A stretch of DNA of 64,000 nt, from positions 2,783,501-2,847,500 of the forward strand of contig NZ_CP074380.1 of NCBI RefSeq assembly GCF_022695595.1, written 5' to 3'. The stretch comes from Streptomyces sp. MST-110588. GTDB lineage: Bacteria; Actinomycetota; Actinomycetes; Streptomycetales; Streptomycetaceae. Position numbers and translations under genes: made by a program. Shown in pieces: positions 56,801 through 64,000 of the stretch; the first letter of the stretch is position 1; each line of letters opens with the position of its first letter. Below the pieces are notes generated by a model that was not told the DNA's origin, did no database searches, and was given only the letters and a program-made list of their open reading frames with translations.

Positions 56801-57216
56801 TACTCGGCGCGGCTGAGCAGGGTGAGGTCGAAGAGCCGCTGGTCGACCTTGCGCTCACGGATCAGCCGCTGGGCGTCCAGCGGTATCGCGTACAGGTGTC
56901 CGGCGGCGCGCCGGATCTGGATGGGTATGTGGGTACGGTCCGGGGCGCGCCGGACGGAGAGCGGGTTGCCCTTGGCGTCGACTGCGATCCGGTCGCCGGT
57001 GATCAGTGTGATCCAGTGCCGGGCCGTCGTCCGCTTGGCGGCGGCAGCGGTGGCGGTCGTGCCGGACGCGGTGGTGGTGGCAGCGGTGGCGGACCCGGCG
57101 GCGTCCCGTTCCCGCTGTTGTGCGCTCGACGGCGTGGCGGTCATTCCCGCCGCCAGTGCCACGGCTGCCGCGGTAGCGACCGCGGCAGCACCGGCTCTCT
57201 TCGGTTTGATGCGCAA
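53842..57216 (-). CDS. Large secreted S8 (subtilisin-like) serine protease
   Basis: 1124 residues from TTG at 57216 (GGGGGAA upstream). Signal peptide: KPKRAGAAAVATAAAVALAAG.. to ..SSAQQ (about 1-33). A prodomain follows, then the catalytic domain: Asp255 (AVLDTGVDQGHPDL), His287 (RFGHGTHVAS), Asn382 (VAAGNSGP) and Ser465 (ISGTSMATPHVAG). The C-terminal 600 residues form several beta-rich (Fn3-type/PA-like) modules, for example NLGKKAVRLDLALSTSGPGGKPAPA. The size and design match Streptomyces S8 proteases (1000-1250 residues). The TTG start should lower translation. Confidence 0.95.
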   Translation of the reverse strand: MRIKPKRAGAAAVATAAAVALAAGMTATPSSAQQRERDAAGSATAATTTASGTTATAAAAKRTTARHWITLITGDRIAVDAKGNPLSVRRAPDRTHIPIQIRRAAGHLYAIPLDAQRLIRERKVDQRLFDLTLLSRAEYRRTQSRGLRLIVGYQGGDPKAKKELHATGDAEVRRTFGRLNAEAVTADRQRPVKVWEALTDESAAGTERTATPGLSRLWLDSVRTVRLDKSVPQIGAPKAWKAGYDGKGSKIAVLDTGVDQGHPDLATQEIAEKNFSASPDNKDRFGHGTHVASIAAGTGAKSHGKYRGVAPGARLLDGKVLDDEGFGEDSGIIAGMEWAAAQKADVVNLSLGGQDAPGIDPLEEAVNRLSRTGTLFVVAAGNSGPQSGTIDTPGSADAALTVGAVDKKDRLAEFSSTGPRVGDGAIKPDLTAPGVNIAAAAAPGSIIAKEGTPVADGYVAISGTSMATPHVAGSAAILKQQHPAWTGQRIKAALTASTTPHRDYTPFQQGTGRVDVGRAIKQTVVAEPGSLNFGIQSWPHSDDKPVTKQLTYRNLGKKAVRLDLALSTSGPGGKPAPAGMFRLGVKSVNVPAGGTAEVPLTADTRPGGTRDGAYTAYLVATGGGQTVRAAAAVIREVESYDITLKHLGRDGRPVKLYNTGLVGISGLGKDQTFAPYDASGTVKVRVPKGRYILTSLLPTGTGDEWKGGDWIAAPRLEASKNMTVTVDARTAEPIDVTVPDRRAQQTNAYIDFETGDGAYGFGMWLDTFKGLRTAHLGAKVNRGDIRQQVIADWTQGSPDEYSIAYGFRPTTLLTGFTKHVTAKELAKVSAVLGSSVKGAHGWLTAMPHTGSSSSTGVAADRALPHTSTAYVNAGAVKWQFLFDQVDPELGPVISYTTGEDGYQAGKNYRHVFNVGVVGPQVGKNHGLYREGDKIYGALPLFADGQGHLGDSVTEKVTTTLYRNGVKIGTNDDPLTGAKPFTVPAGQADYRLTTAVTRSTKYAAVSTRILAEWTFTSAHTTTRTALPASTVRYTPELAADSTAKAGATVRVPVTVQGPAAGSGAKPPTVSVSYDGGRTWQKASVGDGKITVRNPAAGQGISFKAEVTDKKGNTLKQTVINAYLGK

Positions 57217-57419
57217 CTTTCCCCCAAGTGGGTGAAGTTCACCGTAAAGGGGGCCTCCCCGACCCCCCGGGTACGGAGTATGGCGAGGCGTGCGGGGCGG
57301 AACAATGGCGCGGTGGAACAAGACAGTTGGGACGGTTTTCGCGTCCCGGGCGGCTGCTTCGACGGGCGTGGCCGCAAGTGGCCGCAAGTGGCCGCTTCAG
57401 GTGTCCCGCCGGGAGTCCG

Positions 57420-58676
57420 CTATTTCAGGGCGCTGCCCGCGACCCACCGGTCCCAGTCCATGTTCCAGCCGTTGAGGCCGTTGTCGGGCTTGACCGTACG
57501 GTCCGGGGAGTTCACCACCCGGACGACGTCGCCGGTCATCGACTGCCGGTAGAACCAGGCGCCGTCGGTCGAGGAGTCGCCCGCCCCCTTGGTGTCCCGC
57601 AGGCCGATGCACCCGTGGCTGGTGTTGGCGGCGCCGAAGACGCCCTTGCCCCAGTAGTTGCCGTGGATGAACGTTCCGGAGGACGACAGGCGCATCGCGT
57701 GCGGGACGTCGGGGATGTCGTACTCGCCCTTGCCGTCGTTGTTGGTGAAGCCGACCGTGGAGCCGTCCATGCGGGTCTGCCGGAACCGCTCGGAGACGAC
57801 CATCTTCCCGTTGTACGTCGGGTGCTCGGTGCTGCCCGCCGAGATCGGCAGGGTCCGCAGCTCCTTGCCGTCCCGTACGACGGTCATCCGGTGGGTCCGC
57901 ACGTCGACCGTGCTGACCTGCGAGCGGCCCACGGTGAAGGTCACCGTCTTGTCCTGGACGCCCTTGACGTCGGGGGCGGCCCGTACGCCGTCGAGGCCGA
58001 GCCGCACGGTGACCTTGGAGTGCGCCTTCCAGTACTCCCGGGGGCGGAAGTCCAGCCGCTGGTCACCGAACCAGTGGCCGACGGCCTTCTGGTTGCTGTC
58101 GGCGGACACCTTGATGGCGGCCTGCACGTCCTTCTTGTTCTTCACCGGTTTGTCGAAGGTGACCGAGACCGGCATGCCGACGCCGACGGTCGAGCCGTCC
58201 TCCGGGGTGTAGTTCGCTATGAAGCTGTTCTTGGGGGAGACGGTGGTGAAGCTCGCGTGCTCCACCGCCTGGCGTCCCCGGGAGTCGGTGGCGCGGGCGG
58301 TGACCGTGTACTTGGCCGAGCGCTCCAGCGGGCCCTTGGGCGTCCAGGTCTTCTTGTCGCCGGAGAGCGTGCCGGCCACCGGCTTGTTGGTACCGGCGGC
58401 GGTCATCCGCACCTCACTCAGCGTGCCGTTGCCCACCGTGACCCTGGCGTCACTGTTGATGCCCGTGTTCGTGGTGCCGTCCTTGGGCTGGATCTGGATC
58501 CTGGCGTCCGAGGCGTTCTCGGCCGCCGCGTCGTCGGCCTGCCGGGCCCGGTCCTTCCCGGAGTCCTTCCCGGAGGCGTCGCCGCCGTCCCCGCCGCCGC
58601 ACGCCGTGAGCGTCAGGGCGCCCCCGAGCAGCGCGGCGGTGGCTATGAGTCCCTTGTGACGCACGCTGTCCGTCAT
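57420..58676 (-). CDS. L,D-transpeptidase lipoprotein with immunoglobulin-like domains
   Basis: 418 residues. Lipoprotein signal with lipobox LTAC at 23-26 (Cys26 is the lipidation site). Two bacterial Ig-like domains (about 60-255; TFTTVSPKNSFIANYTPEDGSTVGVGMPVSVTF and similar) precede a YkuD domain with the catalytic motif SHGCIGLRD, Cys356. The enzyme forms 3-3 crosslinks in peptidoglycan outside the membrane. ATG at 58676 with GGAGAG 7 bases upstream. It is in the same orientation as the S8 protease gene, with 203 bases between. Confidence 0.96.
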   Translation of the reverse strand: MTDSVRHKGLIATAALLGGALTLTACGGGDGGDASGKDSGKDRARQADDAAAENASDARIQIQPKDGTTNTGINSDARVTVGNGTLSEVRMTAAGTNKPVAGTLSGDKKTWTPKGPLERSAKYTVTARATDSRGRQAVEHASFTTVSPKNSFIANYTPEDGSTVGVGMPVSVTFDKPVKNKKDVQAAIKVSADSNQKAVGHWFGDQRLDFRPREYWKAHSKVTVRLGLDGVRAAPDVKGVQDKTVTFTVGRSQVSTVDVRTHRMTVVRDGKELRTLPISAGSTEHPTYNGKMVVSERFRQTRMDGSTVGFTNNDGKGEYDIPDVPHAMRLSSSGTFIHGNYWGKGVFGAANTSHGCIGLRDTKGAGDSSTDGAWFYRQSMTGDVVRVVNSPDRTVKPDNGLNGWNMDWDRWVAGSALK

Positions 58677-58842
58677 CGCGTATCTCTCCGTTGCCGCATC
58701 GCTACGAAACCCGTTTCCCGCGGCGCCGGGCGGTGGTGGTTCACCATCCGGCGCCACTGGACGTCTGTTCCGTTTCGCCCGTTCCACACCTATAAGGCGT
58801 GTGGGACATGCCACCGGGGGCCGGGCGGCGGGGAGTGTCACA

Positions 58843-58918
58843 TGGGCAGAGGCACGTCACATGGACAGGCGTACGTCACACACGGGCGTACGTCGCATAC
58901 GGGCGTACGTCACATGCC
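58843..58918. repeat. Tandem ACGGGCGTACGTCRCAT repeats
   Basis: About four copies of a 17-18 bp unit (acgggcgtacgtcacat and variants) between the L,D-transpeptidase gene and the 146-residue protein gene. The 3-prime end of the latter (to 58876) runs through the array, so its last residues (RPYATYARV) are repeat-encoded. Confidence 0.75.
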
Positions 58919-59316
58919 CACCGCCCCGCCCCGGCACCCCCGCCCACGGCCCGGTAGGTGCCCGTCGCGCCCTCGTCCGCTTCCTCCTCCGCCTCCTCGT
59001 CCACGCCGTAGCCGTCCTCCAGATCCCACTCCGCCGCTTCGGGGTCGTACTCGATCTCCTCGCTGCTCCAGGACGCCTGCGCCAGCTCCACCCCGGGCAC
59101 CGTGGTGACCAGGTCGAACGGGTCCACGAGGTACGCCAGCGCCTCCGCCGGGTCCTCCTCGACCATCTCCTGCGCGTGCCGGCGCTCGGTGTCCCGCAGG
59201 GACTCGTCGCCGCCGATGTGGTCCAGCGCCGCGCCCGTCAGTTGATCGGAGTCCGTGACCTCCATGACCAGTTCGACATGGAGCCGGACAAACCGTGATG
59301 TCTCACCGTTGCTCAT
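58876..59316 (-). CDS. Conserved acidic hypothetical protein
   Basis: 146 residues, mostly acidic: ETSRFVRLHVELVMEVTDSDQLTG, RRHAQEMVEEDPAEALAYLVDPFDLVTTVPGVELAQAS, then a Glu/Asp-rich tail (DEEAEEEADEG) and a repeat-encoded end. No signal peptide or membrane helix. ATG at 59316; an upstream GTG at 59334 is in frame. Divergent from the small surface protein gene. Function unknown. Confidence 0.8.
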   Translation of the reverse strand: MSNGETSRFVRLHVELVMEVTDSDQLTGAALDHIGGDESLRDTERRHAQEMVEEDPAEALAYLVDPFDLVTTVPGVELAQASWSSEEIEYDPEAAEWDLEDGYGVDEEAEEEADEGATGTYRAVGGGAGAGRWACDVRPYATYARV

Positions 59317-59423
59317 GCCCCGGAGCGTAAGCACCTACGGGTCCTGACTTCCCCACGACCCGCGGCTGTCACTAACATCTGTTCTCAACGGCCAATTCGC
59401 CGAACCCACAAGGGGATCGTTTC

Positions 59424-59779
59424 GTGACCGCACGTCGACCACTGCTGACCGCCACTGCCGCGGGATCGGTGCTGCTCGCCCTGTGGTTCGTCCCCTCCGC
59501 GAACGCCACCGCCGAGCACTCCTCGGACACCGCGCACACCGGCCGGGCCGCCGACACCCGCCACGCCGTACAGCCCCGAGGGGCCAGGAGAGCGACAGCC
59601 GTACGGAGCAGCCCGCGGACGTCAAGGACACGGCCGCCCCGGGCGCCCTCCTCGCCGACACCGGCAGTGTGGACACCACGCCGTACGTCGTCGGCGGCGC
59701 CGCCTGCCTGGGTGTCGGGGCCGGTCTGGTCGGCTTCTCGCTGCGCCGCAGGAACGGCGGGGCCTCCGAGGTCTTCTGA
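59424..59779 (+). pseudogene. Small LADTG-type sortase-anchored surface protein (single-base frameshift)
   Basis: About 118 residues when repaired. GTG at 59424 with AAGGGGAT upstream. Signal peptide TARRPLLTATAAGSVLLALW..SANATA, a short Ser/Thr/Asp linker, and a C-terminal sorting signal LADTGSVDTT followed by a hydrophobic helix and RRR (FSLRRRNGG). LAxTG is the class E sortase motif of high-GC actinobacteria. The break is at about 59580-59583 (cgagggg), where one added G rejoins the frames. The mature protein would be very small and wall-linked. Confidence 0.8.
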
Positions 59780-59873
59780 GGCCCCGCCCGCTGTCCCCAC
59801 CGCCTGACGACGCATCTGACCGGCGTGGGCCGAGCCGCGCTGACGGCGGCTCAGGCAGCCGGTCCGCCGCCCC

Positions 59874-61418
59874 TCAGGCCAGCTTCCCGGTGACCGACTC
59901 GACGGCCGCGACCAGCTCCCCGCTCCTGACGAACCCGTACGCGGCCTCCAGCTCCGGCGCGAGGAAGCGGTCCTCCCCCGGCCCTTGGATGCCGGCGGCC
60001 CGTACGGCGTCCAGTACCGCGCGGGTGGCGGGCGCCGGGGTCAGCCCGTCCCGCATCTGCACCGCGCGGGTCGCCGCGTACAGCTCCACCGCCAGTACCC
60101 GGGTCAGGTTGTCGACCGCCGTACGCAGCTTGCGCGCCGCCGACCAGCCCATCGAGACGTGGTCCTCCTGCATGGCGGAGGAGGGGATGGAGTCCACCGA
60201 GGCGGGCGCGGCCAGCCGCTTCATCTCGCTGACCAGCGCGGCCTGCGTGTACTGGGCGATCATCAGGCCGGAGTCGACGCCCGGGTCCTGCGCCAGGAAG
60301 GCGGGCAGGCCGTGCGAGCGGTTCTTGTCCAGCAGCCGGTCCGTACGGCGCTCCGCGATCGAGGCGAGGTCGGCCGCGGCGACCGCGAGGAAGTCCAGGA
60401 CGTAGGCGACCGGCGCGCCGTGGAAGTTGCCGTTGGACTCCACCCGGCCGTCCCGCAGGACCACCGGGTTGTCCACGGCGGCGGCCAGCTCCCGCCCGGC
60501 GACCAGCATGGCGTGGTCCAGGGTGTCCCGGCCGGCGCCCGCGACCTGGGGGGCGCAGCGGATGGAGTACGCGTCCTGGACGCGCGGCGCGTCGTCCTGG
60601 TGGTGACCGGTCAGGCCCGAACCGGCCAGGACCTTGAGCATGTTCGCCGCCGAGGCGGCCTGGCCCGGGTGCGGGCGGATGGCGTGCAGCTCGGCCGCGA
60701 GCACCTTGTCCGTACCGAGCAGCGCCTCCAGTGAGAGCGCGGCGGTGATGTCGGCCGTGGTGAACAGGCGGGCCAGGTCCGCGCCGGCCATCAGCAGCAT
60801 GCCGAGCATGCCGTCGGTGCCGTTCAGCAGGGCCAGGCCCTCCTTCTCGCGCAGCTCGACGGGCTCGATGCCGTGTGCGGCCAGCAGCTCGCCGGCCGGC
60901 CGTACGACGCCGTCCGGGCCCTCGGCCTCGCCCTCCCCCATGAGCGTCAGGGCGCAGTGGGAGAGCGGGGCCAGGTCGCCGGAGCAGCCGAGTGAGCCGT
61001 ACTCGTGGACGACCGGGGTGATCCCGGCGTTCAGGACGTCGGCCATCGTGGTGACGACCAGCGGCCGTACGCCGGTGTGGCCGGAGGCCAGCGTCTTCAG
61101 CCGCAGGAACATCAGCGCGCGGACCACTTCGCGCTCCACCCGCGCGCCCATGCCCGCCGCGTGCGAGCGCACGATGTTGCGCTGGAGCTGGGCGCGCAGC
61201 TCGGGGCTGATGTGCCGGACGGCCAGCGCGCCGAAGCCGGTGGAGACGCCGTAGACGGGGTCGGGCTTGGCGGCGAGGTCGTCGATGAACGCGCGCGAGG
61301 CGGCGACGGCCGCCATGGCCTCCTCGGACAGCTCGATCCGAGCCGCGCCGCGGGCCACGGCGATGACGTCCTGTGCGGTCGTGCCGGACGTCCCCAGCAC
61401 CACTGTGTGCATATCCAT
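59874..61418 (-). CDS. hutH: Histidine ammonia-lyase
   Basis: Converts histidine to urocanate and ammonia; first step of histidine use. 514 residues, standard length. Motifs: YGVSTGFGALA, MIO segment HEYGSLGCSGDLAPLSHCAL (about 138-157), GLALLNGTDGMLG, FHGAPVAY and AMQEDHVSMG. The MIO tripeptide is Cys145-Ser146-Gly147 rather than Ala-Ser-Gly. Start ATG 61418 (ATG at codon 3 is an alternative). Single gene, convergent with the LADTG protein. Confidence 0.97.
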   Translation of the reverse strand: MDMHTVVLGTSGTTAQDVIAVARGAARIELSEEAMAAVAASRAFIDDLAAKPDPVYGVSTGFGALAVRHISPELRAQLQRNIVRSHAAGMGARVEREVVRALMFLRLKTLASGHTGVRPLVVTTMADVLNAGITPVVHEYGSLGCSGDLAPLSHCALTLMGEGEAEGPDGVVRPAGELLAAHGIEPVELREKEGLALLNGTDGMLGMLLMAGADLARLFTTADITAALSLEALLGTDKVLAAELHAIRPHPGQAASAANMLKVLAGSGLTGHHQDDAPRVQDAYSIRCAPQVAGAGRDTLDHAMLVAGRELAAAVDNPVVLRDGRVESNGNFHGAPVAYVLDFLAVAAADLASIAERRTDRLLDKNRSHGLPAFLAQDPGVDSGLMIAQYTQAALVSEMKRLAAPASVDSIPSSAMQEDHVSMGWSAARKLRTAVDNLTRVLAVELYAATRAVQMRDGLTPAPATRAVLDAVRAAGIQGPGEDRFLAPELEAAYGFVRSGELVAAVESVTGKLA

Positions 61419-61543
61419 ATTCAGGCACCCTAAAGACTGAAACCCAGGATGTCACCACTGGATGACCGGCGGTCTCACGGGGGCGGGGCCCGGCCCCGCG
61501 AGCAGGCCCCGCGCGGCAGGTCACGGTCACGGCGCCCCGTCGG

Positions 61544-62770
61544 TCACCGCCGGAAGCGCCGCCGCTCGGTGGCCGGGCCGCTGTCCGGAGCGTCGGCGAG
61601 GCGGATCACCGGGTCCTGCGTACCGCCGTCCCGGCCCGCCACCACCGGGCCGCGCGCCCGCGCCGCCTTGGCCCGGTACTGGGCCGCGTCCGCGAGCCGG
61701 AACAGACGGCGGGAGGAGTGCACCGGTCCGATCGGGTCGCCCGTCGAGGCGACGCCGACCGCGACCCCCTCGCCCAGCTCCAACTCCCCGGCCCGCTCGC
61801 ACAGTTCGTGGGCGACCTTAACCACCTCGTCGGCCGGCGGGCCCACCGCGAGCAGACAGAACTCGTCGCCGCCCAGCCGTGCGACGAGCGCGCCGGGCAG
61901 TATCGCGCCGCACAGCGAGAGCACCGAGCCGAAGCGTTCCAGCAGCCGGTCCCCCACCGCGTGGCCACGCGAGTCGTTCACCCGCTTGAGCCCGTTGAGA
62001 TCGCACACCACCAGGCTGACCACCGCGCCTTCCGTACGGTGCCGCTCCAGCGCCTCGTCCAGCCGCATGTCCACCGCACGGCGGTTGGCCAGCCCGGTCA
62101 GCGCGTCGGTGAACGCCAGCCGGCGGGCCTCGGCCAGCCGCTCGGTCTGGACGATGCCGGCCGCCGCCACCGCCGCCAGTACGGTGGCGAAGTCGGCGTC
62201 GTCCCGGTCGAAGACCGGCTCCCCGGCCCGCCGGGCCACGTACAGCTCGCCCCAGGCCCTCCCGTGCAGCACGATCGGCGCCACCACGCAGCAGCCCCGG
62301 CCGCGGCGGCGCAGCGCGGCGACCCGCTGGTGGTTGTACGAGCCCTCGCGCCGGGGGCCGTCCGCCGTCTCCACCCAGGCACTGGGCTCCCCGCCGCCGG
62401 CCCACTGCTCGTGCAGGAAGCCGACGATCTCGGGGAACTCGTTGACCGGGTAGGACTCGGCGTCGGGGAACGGTCGCTCGTCCGGGGCGAGTTCGCCGAC
62501 GTTGACCAGGACCTTGAGCCGGCCGCGCTCGCGTTCCCACGCCGAGATCGCCGCGAAGGAGCCGCCGAGGGCCGTCCGCGCGCCGTCCGCCGCGACGCGC
62601 GCCGACTCCCGGGGCGTGCCGGCCGCCGCCATCGCCTGCGCCAGCTCCACCACGGCCCGCAGCCGCGCATCGCCCTCGCCCGTCACCGGACCCTCGCATT
62701 CCGTCGCCGTGAGCACACCCTGCACCCCAGCGTAGGAATGTTTAACCCCTTCCGCCCCTTCCGCTCGCAT
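61544..62770 (-). CDS. GAF-GGDEF diguanylate cyclase
   Basis: Makes cyclic di-GMP, which in Streptomyces controls development through BldD. 408 residues: GAF domain about 33-212 (AVVELAQAMAAAGTPRESA.. to ..AWGELYVARRAG) and GGDEF domain about 218-375 (FTDALTGLANRRAVDMRLDEALERHR, CDLNGLKRVNDSRGHAVGDRLLERF, catalytic motif RLGGDEFCLL at about 298-307). No RxxD product-inhibition site precedes GGDEF. The C-terminal 35 residues are disordered. ATG at 62770; GTGs nearer the GAF domain are alternatives. Divergent c-di-GMP genes are not seen nearby. Confidence 0.94.
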   Translation of the reverse strand: MRAEGAEGVKHSYAGVQGVLTATECEGPVTGEGDARLRAVVELAQAMAAAGTPRESARVAADGARTALGGSFAAISAWERERGRLKVLVNVGELAPDERPFPDAESYPVNEFPEIVGFLHEQWAGGGEPSAWVETADGPRREGSYNHQRVAALRRRGRGCCVVAPIVLHGRAWGELYVARRAGEPVFDRDDADFATVLAAVAAAGIVQTERLAEARRLAFTDALTGLANRRAVDMRLDEALERHRTEGAVVSLVVCDLNGLKRVNDSRGHAVGDRLLERFGSVLSLCGAILPGALVARLGGDEFCLLAVGPPADEVVKVAHELCERAGELELGEGVAVGVASTGDPIGPVHSSRRLFRLADAAQYRAKAARARGPVVAGRDGGTQDPVIRLADAPDSGPATERRRFRR

Positions 62771-62967
62771 ATCTCACCCCGACATCACCCTTACCCGGTG
62801 CCACTGGCGTTACGCGGGTCGGCAGCGGCCGGGCCGATGCGGCGCGGCGGGGCCGGTCGGCGCGGCGGGGTCGGTGCGGTCCGGTCCGGCGCGGACCGCC
62901 CCAGTACGGCGGCGCGGTACTGAACTCCCCCGCCACTCACTCCCCCGGCCACTCGCCCCCGGGCCGC

Positions 62968-63762
62968 TCACTCCCCCGGCCACTCCGGCGCCCGCTTCTC
63001 GTTGAAGGCCGCCACGCCCTCGGCCCGGTCCCCGGAGAAGGCCACACTGCGCCAGGCGCCGTCCTCCACCTCCAGCCCGGCCCGCAGGTCCAGCCCCTGC
63101 CCGAGCCGCATCGCACGCTTCGCCGCGCGCAGCCCGACCGGCGAGTTACGGGCGATCCGCGCCCCCAGCTCCAGCGCGTGCGTACGGTCCCGCCCCTCCT
63201 CCACCAGCTCGTCGACCAGCCCCAACTCCCGGGCCTCGGCCGCCTCCACCCGCCGCGCGGTGAACACCAGCTCCGCCGCCCTGGCCGCCCCCACCCGGCG
63301 CGGCAGCAACTGCGTCCCCCCGCCGCCGGGGATCACACCCACCGACACCTCCGGAAGCCCGACCACGGCCGTACGGTCCGCCACGATCAGGTCGCAGGCC
63401 AGCGCCAGCTCGAAGCCGCCGCCGAGCGCGAAGCCGTGCACCGCGGCGATGGCGGGCACCGGCAGTTCCAGCACGCCGGTGTAGGCGGCGCGGGTGTGCG
63501 GACGCTGCCGCATCAAATCGGCATCGCTGAAGGAGTTGCGCTCCTTCAAATCAGCCCCCACACAGAACGCACGCTCGCTGGTGGACGTCAGCACCACGGC
63601 CCTGACCTGCCGGTCCTCGCCCAGCGCCGTACACGCACGGGCCAGGCCCAGCGCGAGATCGGTCGACACGGCGTTCATGGCCCGGGGCCGGTCCAGCACC
63701 AGCTCCGCGACGAAGCCGTGCCGCCGCACGGCCACCCACTCCCCGAAACGCTCCTCGGACAT
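62968..63762 (-). CDS. Enoyl-CoA hydratase/isomerase (crotonase) family protein
   Basis: 264 residues. Crotonase fold: VRRHGFVAELVLDRPRAMNAVSTDLA, oxyanion-hole region AFCVGADLKER and AIAAVHGFALGGGFELALACDLIVADRTAVVGLPEVSVGVIPGGGGTQLLPRRVG (signature). The Glu in GLPEVSVG is at the usual catalytic place. ATG at 63762 with GGGAGG upstream. Acts on an enoyl-CoA in fatty-acid or amino-acid breakdown. Confidence 0.94.
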   Translation of the reverse strand: MSEERFGEWVAVRRHGFVAELVLDRPRAMNAVSTDLALGLARACTALGEDRQVRAVVLTSTSERAFCVGADLKERNSFSDADLMRQRPHTRAAYTGVLELPVPAIAAVHGFALGGGFELALACDLIVADRTAVVGLPEVSVGVIPGGGGTQLLPRRVGAARAAELVFTARRVEAAEARELGLVDELVEEGRDRTHALELGARIARNSPVGLRAAKRAMRLGQGLDLRAGLEVEDGAWRSVAFSGDRAEGVAAFNEKRAPEWPGE

Positions 63763-63945
63763 GCCACCTCCCGGTTAACGGTCGTTCCCGAGATCATGGC
63801 AGCCGGTCCCGCCCCGCGTCAGCGCCGGGGTGCCCCGCATCACATCTGTACGGATTCCCGGTGCCGTACGAGGCGAGGGGGCCCGCCCCGCACCCGCCCC
63901 CTCATCGGCGCCCCCTGGCCCGTACGACCGCCGGAAACGCCCCGC

Positions 63946-64000
63946 CTACCCCCGCCGCTCCAGGAGCCACGGTTCGACGACGCCCAGGCCGCGCACCGGG
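63946..64000 (-). CDS. C-terminal end of an unidentified gene (cut by window edge)
   Basis: The last 55 bases read on the minus strand as PVRGLGVVEPWLLERRG then TAG (63946-63948). The R-G-L-G-x-V-x-P-W ending resembles C-termini of actinobacterial class III adenylate cyclases, but too little is visible to be sure. The 183 bases between it and the crotonase gene are a promoter-type gap. Confidence 0.4.
   Translation of the reverse strand, partial: PVRGLGVVEPWLLERRG

Noticed and set aside
52021..57552. Very long plus-strand open frame antisense to the S8 protease and DUF2786 genes
   Set aside because: Long antisense frames are expected at this GC content. The translation is low-complexity Val/Gly/Arg/Asp without domains, whereas the minus strand encodes clear enzymes.

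Overview
The window looks like chromosomal DNA of a Streptomyces or a close relative. It is very GC-rich with strong third-position G/C bias, uses GTG and TTG starts, and encodes a mycothiol S-conjugate amidase, GTP-type PEP carboxykinase, SigE-like and TetR/MarR/IclR regulators, and exported proteins with typical actinobacterial signal sequences. No rRNA, tRNA, CRISPR array or intact transposase gene was found.

Layout. 1-6275 (minus) is a translationally coupled Tad/Flp pilus-type operon: a zinc-ribbon protein, CpaB, CpaE, two TadE-like pseudopilins, CpaF, and TadB cut by the window edge. 6565-9170 holds divergent secreted proteases (trypsin-like S1 and zinc carboxypeptidase M14). 9238-16653 is a catabolic locus best read as D-amino-acid / N-acyl-D-amino-acid use: GntP permease, RidA, IclR regulator and PfkB kinase on the minus strand, divergent from an amino acid deaminase and an N-acyl-D-amino-acid deacylase, with a candidate IclR operator between them. 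16690-18927 is a KAP-type P-loop NTPase fused to a receiver-like domain. 19133-28817 holds housekeeping and transport genes: aminotransferase, PEP carboxykinase, hemolysin III-type membrane protein, MFS exporter plus TetR, and a DUF255 thioredoxin-fold protein. 29017-33541 holds a Uma2 nuclease-fold protein, a non-coding or decayed stretch, and a large STAND/TPR ATPase carrying a rare TTA codon. 34151-44190 is conserved core: mca, DUF4307, greA, a DrrAB exporter, ilvA, a MarR regulator, a SigE-like sigma factor with a small membrane partner, and metB. 44423-50354 is a run of small stress, redox and unknown genes (msrA, DUF1203, thioesterase, VOC protein, methyltransferase, AraC regulator). 50561-59779 is rich in envelope and exported proteins (serine hydrolase, large S8 protease, L,D-transpeptidase lipoprotein, LADTG surface protein). 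59874-63762 has hutH, a GAF-GGDEF protein and an enoyl-CoA hydratase.

Data quality. Seven otherwise well-conserved genes are broken by nine single-base deletions, all in or beside short G/C runs. This pattern points to homopolymer under-calling rather than seven independent pseudogenes, so these genes are probably intact in the cell. They are listed at full extent with the break position.

Most notable non-coding structures: a 167-bp MITE-like element with 24-bp terminal inverted repeats (40677-40843), an approximately 12-unit array of exactly 19-bp-phased CCCGTAGGGG-type repeats upstream of the sigma-factor gene (41557-41795), and several palindromic operators in front of transporter, catabolic and membrane-protein genes.
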